DNA from: Lingula anatina
Taxonomy: Eukaryota > Brachiopoda > Lingulata > Lingulida > Lingulidae
Direction of reading: 5' to 3'
DNA length: 64,000 nt
Assembly: GCF_001039355.2 (NCBI RefSeq)
Contig: NW_019775469.1
Coordinates: forward strand, 537,859 to 601,858
Part shown: positions 25,055-35,700 of the stretch, in pieces
Layout: the number at the start of each line of letters is the position of its first letter
Position numbering within the stretch: position 1 is the stretch's first letter
The notes under the pieces: generated by a model
Seen by the model: only the letters and a program-made list of their open reading frames with translations
Databases searched by the model: none
Told to the model about the DNA's origin: nothing
Program-made: the position numbers and the translations under genes

Positions 25055-26767
25055 TTATAGAAGCTAATATATACAAGCTTAATGGCATACTATTTACCTG
25101 TACATCCACGTCCATCGGAGGCCAGTTCATACCCATTTCTACATAAACACGTGTAGCTACCACGTGTATTGTGACAGTTATGATCACAGGCATGAGTTCC
25201 GTTACTACACTCGTTAACATCTGGAAAAAAGTAAAACATGTTAAAATATTATTTTCCACCATCCTGCTTAAATAGAGTTATTGGAATTACAACCTTAGGC
25301 AAAATGTTTACCCCTATGAATGCATTACGGGAAATTACAAAAATGAATGTAAGGAAGAAAGTTTTCGAGTTAAATGACATATTTGACACAGAGGTGCAGA
25401 ATTTCTTGTTAGTGGCAAGACCAAAACCTTTATTGCAAGAGCAGAGGTAATTGCCAAAAAGATTACTCACAGCCATAATGTGACGTCCAACACTCGTTTT
25501 CTTCTCTTTTTAATTATTCTTAAACTTTTTTAACAAGCACCTCTCTTCAAGGACACCTGTGAATGAGCATGCACGTCTGTCATTTTCACTGCGATGCGTA
25601 TTATGTATATGGACTGATAACACTGTATTTACCTGTACATCCACGTCCATCGGACGCCAGTTCATACCCATTTCTACATGAACACGTGTAGCTACCACGT
25701 GTATTGTGACAGTTATTTTCACATGCATGAGTCCCGTTACTGCATTCGTCAACATCTGAAAAACATAATTCGTATATGAATTTTACCAATGTTACAAAAC
25801 CAGTGCTATCTTGTCTCAATCGGCTTCATCGCTTTACCAACTATGTGCTAACTGGATATAGCATTTGGCACTCAGATCAGTATAAAGCACCTTACACGTG
25901 CTATTTTGGACAAATGCATTCCATCACCCGAGAGCCATATTTTATGGGCAGTAAAAATAGGAAAGCAGAAGATTTGATTCGATTTTTTTTTTTTTTTTTT
26001 TTTTTGTAAAATAGACGGCTTCTTTGCCTTACCGTTGCAGAGTTTCTTGTCGGCAGCAAGGACGTAGCCTTTGTTGCAGGAACAGTAGTAGCTCTCAAGA
26101 AGGTTGTTACATTTCTGCTCGCAGCCATGATGGGACGTTAAACACTCGTCATGGTCTTAAATTGAGATAAATAAGCTCACATTTAGTTCTGATATTGGTT
26201 ATAATCAGCATAAGTTTTACCAATTAAATGTAAACGTGTTAACACATATATTTTCAATTTTTTCGAACATTACAAAACGTTTTAAGTAACACTCACTCAT
26301 TTTTTTAAACTACAAGTTGTTCAAATTTCTGGATTTTGATTCATAGAAAAGAGTGTGTATGATGGACCATTTCACAGTATTCTGAGTGATATCTTCTATA
26401 ACATAACATATATCACAGATTTGTATTCTTATTTTAAAGAATCAATCAAAAACGGATACTAGGCTTTGCAAACAATATAGTTTGAAATAAAAAAAACATC
26501 GTTAAATCTTTCAGATTGATGTCGAATGTAAGTATGGTATTGAAAGATAAATTTGAGACCTTATTAGTTTTTAAAATTGTATCCTAATGGCCAGTTAACT
26601 TGGTCTAAGACATCCCCTTTTTAATTACACATGCCACACAAACAAAATGGTCAATAAACATGCCCTTTATGCTGTTAACAATGCACCATAAAGACGGCCC
26701 AGCCAGGGCGTAATTAACATGGGGTCTGGACTTCTTAGGCGTAGGACTAGATTTTGTCTGGGCCTTT

Positions 26768-26846
<79 letters not shown>

Positions 26847-28828
26847 ATCGATAACAGAGTTATATTATTATGAACCCTATATCACCCTTACCAGAGCAAG
26901 TCAGACCGTTCCCATCCAACACAAATCCAGTCCTGCAGGTACAAAAGAAACTTCCCACCGTGTTGGTGCAGGTGTGAGTACAACCACCATTGCCAGTGGA
27001 ACATTCGTCGCTATCTTTGGTTATGTTAAAAATCAAATTCGTTAGACATCTGGATTTACTTAATGGCATCAAATATTAGCTCAATATTTTCAAAATTAAT
27101 AAATCACGAATTATCACATATTGTTTGAATCAGTCTTTGTTCCAAAATGCGAGATGTCCCTATATAATTGGCAACAATCGAAATCTCGTGTTTGAAAAAT
27201 CAAGTCCTAACTCCTGTTATATTTTTATAGGGACCACAGCAAACACAATGTACCTCTACACGAGTGGCTGTCCGCCTGCAGGGCATAGCCAACATTACAA
27301 CTACAGCGGTAACTTCCCGGGATATTGGAGCATACTTGAGAACATCCACCTTTATTGGTTGAACATTCATCAATATCTGAAAAGAACATTTGTTTCAAAA
27401 TAGATATGACCTTACCATTTTTGTGTAGTTTAGATTAAACCCAATATGTTAAATAGTCTCTGAATCACGCACTACGAACTTCGAGTACAAGGAAGATCTA
27501 CCACGCAAATCCCCAGTACACAATATAGACCGCTACATAATGACATTATGAAATACAGTATACTGATCTATGCAAATTCAATGCAGTAAGCTACAGATAT
27601 GTGAACTATACTTTCATTTACTAACAAAATAACTCAGATATAAACATACATAGTTGACCCCCTCCAAAAAAAAAAAAATAAATAAATAAATAAAAAAATA
27701 AAAATAACAGATTCCACAAAAATTTCAATGGATCCTGCAAAGGTCAAATTTCAAGAAATTTTAATACATTTTAAAATGACGAAGATAACCGAAACTTTGC
27801 GGAATTATCGTACATATTTTAAAGTATAATCTAGAACATTTCTTGAAATCTGATGGACCTTTGGAGAATTAAATGATTTTTTTCTATATCTCGTCACGTG
27901 CAGTAGTAATTACCAATAGAATTATGACACGTGTGATCACACCTATGGGTCCATGCAGTATATTCGTTTATGTCAGAAAAATAAATAAATTGATCCATTC
28001 CATGAGATCGGTGCTCGAAACAACCGCTGTTTCTCAAAAAATATTGGTTACATAAATCATGCTTATTTTCAATGTGGTAGGCATCTGGAAAATTACCACT
28101 GGATGTTATGGGTTTTTAAGGGTTAAAAACCTTGGTTCTATGGTGCTTATTGTAATGTTCCAAGTTTCATTTTATCTTATTTCAGTTTTGGTTTTCACTA
28201 TGTATTAGATTGTTCATTAGTTTTGCTTATTAATATCGCAACATAAGCATGTTCTCCCCATTGTTAGCTTGTCACAATAATATTATTAATAATAAAATAG
28301 ACAATTATTGAAATATCTGTTCTTTTCCCCAAAGTAAAACTCACCGTTACAGTTTTTAGTGCCAGACAATACATAACCAGTTCTACACGTGCACCTGTAG
28401 CTTCCTGCAGTGTTCACACAGTTGTGTTGACAGCCATGAAAACCCGTGCATTCGTTGATATCTGCAACAAAGTATAAGACAACAAAGTAGTTGCACTTAA
28501 TGCACAAATCGTTTCAGCATTCTCTTGTATGCATGACAAGACAAAATATTAATAATAATAATAATAATAATACAAAGAGACAAATATTGAAATATATATA
28601 CATGTTATTTTCTCCGAAGTAAAACTCACCGTTACAGTTTTTAGTGCCATACAATACATAACCAGTTCTACACGTGCACCTGTAACTTCCTGCAGTGTTC
28701 ACACAGTTGTGTTGACAGCCATGGGAACCCGTGCATTCGTTGATATCTGCAACAAAGTATAAGACCACAAAGAGGATGCACTTAATACTCAAATAGTTTC
28801 AGCATTCTCTTGAATGCATGACAAGGCA

Positions 28829-28872
<44 letters not shown>

Positions 28873-29122
28873 TAGACAATTATTGAAATATCTGTTCTTT
28901 TCTTCAACGTAAAACTCACCGTTACAGTTTTTAGTGCCAGACAACACATAGCCAGTTCTACACGTGCACCTGTAGCTTCCTGCAGTGTTCACACAGTTGT
29001 GTTGACAGCCATGGGAACCCGTGCATTCGTTGACATCTGCAACATAGTATGACATAACAAAGAGGTTGGTTGCACTTAATGCATAAAAAGTTCCTGCATT
29101 CTCTTGAATGTATGACACGACA

Positions 29123-29169
<47 letters not shown>

Positions 29170-29690
29170 TAGACAATTATTGAAGTATCTGTTCTTTTCC
29201 CCAAAGTAAAACTCACCGTTACAGTTTTTAGTGCCATACGATACATATCCAGATCTACACGTGCACCTGTAACTTCCTGCAGTGTTCACACAGTAGTGTT
29301 GACAGTCCAGGGAACCCGTGCATTCGTTGATATCTGCAACAAAGTATAAGATAACAAAAATGGTGCACTTCATGCACAAATAGTTTCAGCATTCTCTTGA
29401 ATGGATGACAAGACAGAATAATAATAATAATAATAATAAAAATATAGACAATCATTGATATACATGTTATTTTTTCCAAAGTAAAACTCACCGTTACAGT
29501 TTTTAGTGCCATACAATACATAACCAGTTCTACACGTGCACCTGTAACTTCCTGCAGTGTTCACACAGTTGTGTTGACAGCCATGAAAACCCGTGCATTC
29601 GTTGATATCTGCAACAAAATATAAGACAACAAAAGGGATGCAATAAACCCAAATAGTTTCAGCATTCTCTTGACTGCATGACAAGACAGG

Positions 29691-29729
<39 letters not shown>

Positions 29730-32700
29730 TAGACAATTATTGAAATATCTGTTCTTTTCTTCAACGTAAAACTCACCGTTACAGTTTTTAGTGCCATACA
29801 ATACATAACCAGTTCTACACGTGCACCTGTAACTTCCTGCAGTATTCACACAGTTGTGTTGACAGCCATGGGAACCCGTGCATTCGTTGATATCTGCAAC
29901 AAAGTATAAGACCACAAAGAGGATGCATTTAATGCACGAATAATTTCAGCATTCTCTTGAATGCATGACAAGACAATTTGAAAAAGTACTTCTAACTGCA
30001 GTGTTACTACAGTAACTATACTACTTGTATTGCTGCTAAAAAACCTATAGTAATTGTAACTATTAATTCTTACTACTACTACTACTACTACTACTACTAC
30101 AACGTCTACTTACCAACATCACACAGTGCTCCACTGTAACCGCTTGTACAGGTGCACACATTGGGGGCGGTACAAGAGCCGTGGACACACCCACGACTAC
30201 AGATTGCTTTTATAGAAAAGAAATGCATACTAGTCAAGGAAAATGAACCAGGATTATGTTAAAACTTAACATTTATTGAAAATGTCCTTTATTAAAGTAG
30301 GATGAAATAAATTAAATGATAAATAAATTAATAGAAATAGATAAAGCATTGTTTGTATTTCATATGTGTGTCACTTACGTGTGTTACAGGTTGTTCCGGT
30401 TTGTTTCCAGCCAGAGCAGCAGACGTGAGTCTGATAATATTGTGTGTGGTACACTGACCGGGAGTAATATGCTGTATAGGATCTGAAAACGTGAAGCTTG
30501 TTGGGGAAGATATGAATTATACGGGCTGTCATTTCCCCAACTAATATTTTGTAAGAAATTGTAAATTTCAGTAATTTTATCTTTATCACCAATTCCAGAA
30601 CTGCTAAAACAGTTACGATCTACATACTCTTTTTCGCAATTCCTATCATTAACTGGCATAGTTATAGTTTATGCTTTAATAACCACTTTGTTAGTGTTTA
30701 ATCAGACACAAAGGAAACTTATTCTAAGAAAGGAATAACCCTTGAGCGAATACAAACAGCGACCAGGGGCTACCGCGTACCCTATATCCTGCACATATTT
30801 TTGCTGTGATTGATATTTAACTTGGAACCCCCCTGCATACAGTAGATACATGTATATCAAACACCAACGCCATTGAACTTCCCATTCATATTAACTGATG
30901 AAACTGAATAAGTATAGTCCAGGAAAGAAAGAGAAAGGTAAATCTATCAGATTGGCGCCAAAGACTATAGGACAGAAATTTGTGGTTATGCGACATACTT
31001 TACACTTGTTTGATGCCGAATATTTTGAAACCCCATGACTTCTTAATTTCCCACGTGAGCTGATTAAGCTAATAAAACGACTGAAGTATAAACAAAAGCA
31101 AGTTCCGTTTGAGTTATCATTGTAGATGAAGCACTTTAGTATAAACATGCAATATATTATTAATATGTTGAATTACGAAAAAAGGGAATTGTTATAAATT
31201 GAAGATAGAAGAACATTTTACTTTAATCACTTAAGTCTAGATTAGACAGAAAATACAAAAAGGATAAAAAAGAGGGATCTACAACCCCCCCCCCCCCCCC
31301 CCAATCCTCTACCTGTATCTGCTGAACGGCTTCCACCCTGCAAACCCGCACATAAAGCCTGGGTCCCAACCCAACGTACGGGCTTCTACGTCTGGTTCAC
31401 GGCCAAAAAGATTGGTATAAAAACATGGTTGAGGATATTATTATATCCGCAGCAGTGTTCAAAGATGGTGAGCCCAATCATACCGGCTTGCCCCCGATCC
31501 TCCTCTCCCACTCTTGCTCTTTGCTGTCTTTTTAGGCATTTTAAAACTTGAAATAAAAGGCAGAAACATTGCTTTTTCGTTCATGCCCCTCCTTTTAAAC
31601 TCACGGTCCGTGCGCATGGAGTGACCACTATTCTTTCAACATGCACGAAGCCCGTAAGGTCCACACGTGCAGAGAGAGCACGTGGTGAGCATGAAATAAG
31701 TACGAGTGACACTCCATGGTACAGTGCCGCCGGAATGTCCCGGTTTCCCAACCCTGCCCCATATGGTCGAACAATAGAGGCCGTATGATAATTACAGGGT
31801 AGGGGAATCCCCAAGCAATCCTTATCGGACACCCAAATTAGTCGGTTCAACGAACACGGTCTGCCCCTTCTTAATTGCCTCACTTAAGGTTTCTATTATA
31901 GCTGATGCAAAGAGATTGCTATCGACACGAGCAAACAATACCGGGTTATGTATCAACTGCAACAGAAGACTTGAGTAAAGGCAAGTCAAATATTAGAACA
32001 AAACTCTGAAGAACAAATCAGGCTTAGTTTTAAAACGCGTATAACAATTTTATTTGATGATAATAAGTCACGATCAACAAAAGCGTAGTTAAAATGGAAA
32101 ATTTTAAATAGCTAATACAACAAATAAATATCAATGTCTCATTACCTTTATTACATGTGTTGCTAGTTTAGTAGCCTGATGCACGACCTTCTCTCTCAAT
32201 TACCGCTGGAATCACCTTCTTTAGGTGATTAATATATTTATTACTGTATAATACACTTTTCTGCGTTAATATGGCCATCTCCTCGTCTATAACGTTCATG
32301 TGGCGCAGGTCAACCTTTGAGGGACGTCCACTTCGTGGCTTATCTGCAATACCAAGCCCTTCGTCGTATTTCTTTAACACATAGTAAATGGCTTGTCGCG
32401 ACACTTTATGGCCTTCATTTTCCATTTGTGCGGTTGTGTTTTTAATTCGCACCCCTTGTTCTCGGAGGGCGATGATACGCAGACGCACGTTATCGCTAAG
32501 AGGCATCTTGGAATTGTAATGATTTGGAAAATTTGAGTGTCGATTTATACCGTTCACTTGGCAGGTGACACGATGGCATGGAAATCAGTGACATAAACAT
32601 GTCATATTAAACAAAATACTTATTGGCCATTTAGGAAGTCCAGATACACAAACAAATCTGTTGACACGTGTCAGTTGATTTAGAATTACATGAATGTGCA

Positions 32701-35700
32701 ATTGATTAGTTTGGATTGAAGAGTGTCATCGCAATGTTAACATTAATTTTAGACGAGGCGTGTCACACAGTAGTGATTATGTAATAGTTAGGGCTTAATC
32801 ACTGTGTTTACCCAGCATGAATAAAGCTAACCTGAACTGATTGTTAATTAATGTGAGATGACACGTGCCAACCAGTGAAGTTAGCCCGAGAGATTGTAAT
32901 CCAGTTTTTTAAATTAATTTCTTTTGATGCTTTTAAGTATGAAGAAGGCTTTTGGTTAAGTCTGGGCTTTAGATCGTAAAGATGAACTATTCCTATCGTT
33001 TTGAATTACATATCAAACAATGATAGAGTAACAGTTCCTACTTTGCGCCCTACAGAATCAAGGAATCAGTCTTTCGGCCGGCCACCCGTCGCCTTGTCAA
33101 ATAAAGAAATATTCGAAATTCGACAACGGGCCAGTTCCCCAGGCAACTTTTGCGTTCAGTTGATGGGAAGGTTGTTTACGATTGATGAACGAATACGAAA
33201 GGACAGAAATGTTACGGGTGTAGATGGGAGAGATCCTATGTGCAAATATAGACTGAACTATATTAAAGATATGGCTAACAAAATGTTTATCACTAAAACA
33301 ACTAACAAGTCTTTTTGGAAAAAATGCATTTCGTCTATGAACAAAACTAATAGAAATATAAGGACATACTATAAAAATAAATTGCAATCTTGTTAATAAT
33401 ATGTATATAGTAAAGACAGTTAGAAGCCTAATAAATATTACATGTACAAGTATCCGTATCAGAGTAGAGTGATCAAAGTAGAGTGAAGCCACCGCGCATT
33501 AAAGGTCAATTAACGCTTGGACGAACACTTAATTGCGACCACGCTCACCTTCGATCTTTATCTCAGCGAGCTAGGGTTAGGCTCTTTTGTTAGCAGAAAG
33601 TTTGTCACGATAATTGCCCGACGGGAAGGGTATGGAACTATTGTTAACAGAAACCAAACAGCGTATGGATGACAATGTTATTTCCATAGTTACCGAGCCA
33701 GGCCGTCCGTACAATGGGCAGCGACCCGGAGGGTAAGTAAGGGGAGATTCCGGCGGCACTGTATAAGTAGCAACATGTGCCTCAATTGGGACCACCCCTC
33801 TAAGTAGAATTTAGCATGTGCAGAATGCGCATGTGCGTAAATAAGCTCTGGAGATTGTTGTCGCCATAAAATCTCGTTTGACTACGCCAAACTTTCCTTT
33901 TATCCATTTTTTGAGAATTCGTTGACCTCACTCAGCGGCTGTTGATCATGTCGAAAATTTTCTACGTGCTGTCTGCGACCTCCAAAAGGCTTTAGTGGAG
34001 TACCTTTGGTACTGCTGCCGAGACGCTGAGGTGTAAATCATAACTGATCTACCGCTTCTTTCAGTGCAAACGTATGTCTGTAAAATGTCACAACCTATGG
34101 TCATTAATTTTATCACACAATAAGTATAGTCTAACTCTACTTACCTTTCACCTGTACAACGGGCCCAACCGAACAGGCCACAACTATATATATATCGTTG
34201 ATATTGCTGCCTGCTTGCTCGTTGAGAAACCATCACCGATCTGCTTTTCTGTTGAGTGCATACGTGCGTTCTAAAATAGGACATGCATGTATTTCATGCA
34301 TTGATTGACACGGAACGGAGTTCATGCATCAATTAAAACGGTACAAAGCTCAGCTATTAATTGATACGAAACACCTCCATTTCATGCATTGATACGGGGC
34401 AGAGTTCATGCATTAATTGACACAATGCTGAGTTCATGCATTAATTGATACGGGCCAGAGTTCATGCATTAAACGATACAGAGCAGGATTCGCGTGTTAA
34501 ACCCCTTTTACAATGGAAGGCTTCCTTTCTGCGTCCTTTGTGCTACCATGCAACTGGCATCGTTGAGGTTGAGGAGGTGCAATCATCGCTTTGATAGTAA
34601 AATGAATGCCCAATGGCTAGTTATCAGCACGTCAAGTATTATTCATATTTTATTTATTTATTCATTTATTTATGTATTTATTTATTTTTGCTCTCAAACA
34701 GGGCCGTACTACGAGACGCAGAAAGGACGCATGTTAAGTTTAAAGGGTGCTTAAATTGCCAAGGGCGGAGTTCAAGCATTAATCAAAACGGGGCAGAGTT
34801 AACACATTAATTGATACGGACAGAATCCATGCCAAAACTAATACAGGGCACATTTCACGCATTCTGAATAAAATAAATAAGAAGAAGAAGAATATACAGA
34901 CTTGACATTTAATATGGAATATTTCAGTTTCGAAGGTATGCCTACATGTAAGTGAAAATGCGTTCTTTTTTCACAAACTCCGATCTCATATAAGATATGT
35001 GAATGAAAGAGTGTGTAGTCAGTTGTGTCGCTACCAATTAACAGAATACCAGGTTTGTTGAGCTGCTGCATTATGTAATATGCAGTAATTGGCAGGTCAA
35101 AGCTTGGCTTTGGCAAAACATGGTTCTGTCAAAAAAGTATTGTAGCGGTTTTTGAGTCTAAAGGTAGCGTGCTATTAAAAGTTCAATCCCAAGAAACAGA
35201 GTTCTTTTTGTCAATAAACAGTTTTATTTAAATCCAACGAAGTTTGTAAGAAGGCAATAAAAAGTTCAATGTGTCCAGATATAATTTAAATGATACTGAT
35301 GAAGAGTTTAATATAAATGCATAATCCAGGGTGCTACTAGGTAAAGTCAATAATCCTAGGAGGTGTAGACATCGGTTGACATCGTACTGGTACTGGTACT
35401 GGTGGGCTTCACTTCGGAATTATTCCTGCCGACGGTAACCTAGGGTCCCGTAGCTACGCTGACCCTGTCGGGATAATCTGACCGAGATATCCCTTAACGT
35501 TGGTGCCCCCGGCCAACGTATCGCTTGTCCTAATCGACCTCCTGCCTAAGGTCTGCCTACTCTACACGGGAGATATTTCCCTCGTCGTTGGTGCCCCAGC
35601 CAACGTAACTCAGGCCTTCGTTGCTACGCAAAGCCTGTCGGGAGAATCTGACGGAGATTTTCCCTGTCGTTGGTACTCCTGCCAACGTATCACTCTTCCT

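Larger units (their letters stand above)
31356..33991. mobile_element. 2.5-kb insertion in copy A intron with transposase and BEN-like ORFs
   Basis: Copy B has only a 194-bp hairpin MITE here (60703-60896). Copy A keeps its left arm (AGCCTGGGTCCCAACC at 31356), lacks most of the right arm, and has about 2.5 kb of extra DNA with a C run (31,285-31,302) just to its left. Exact ends of the insertion could not be placed. It contains the two ORFs listed separately. Confidence 0.45.

Noticed and set aside
24924-25262. ORFs with Ile-Tyr runs near 25.0 and 26.8 kb
   Set aside because: They come from (AT)n tracts; only the EGF exon part is real.
31581-31883. 100-aa minus-strand ORF in the copy A insertion
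   Set aside because: No recognisable domain or splice context; treated as chance frame.
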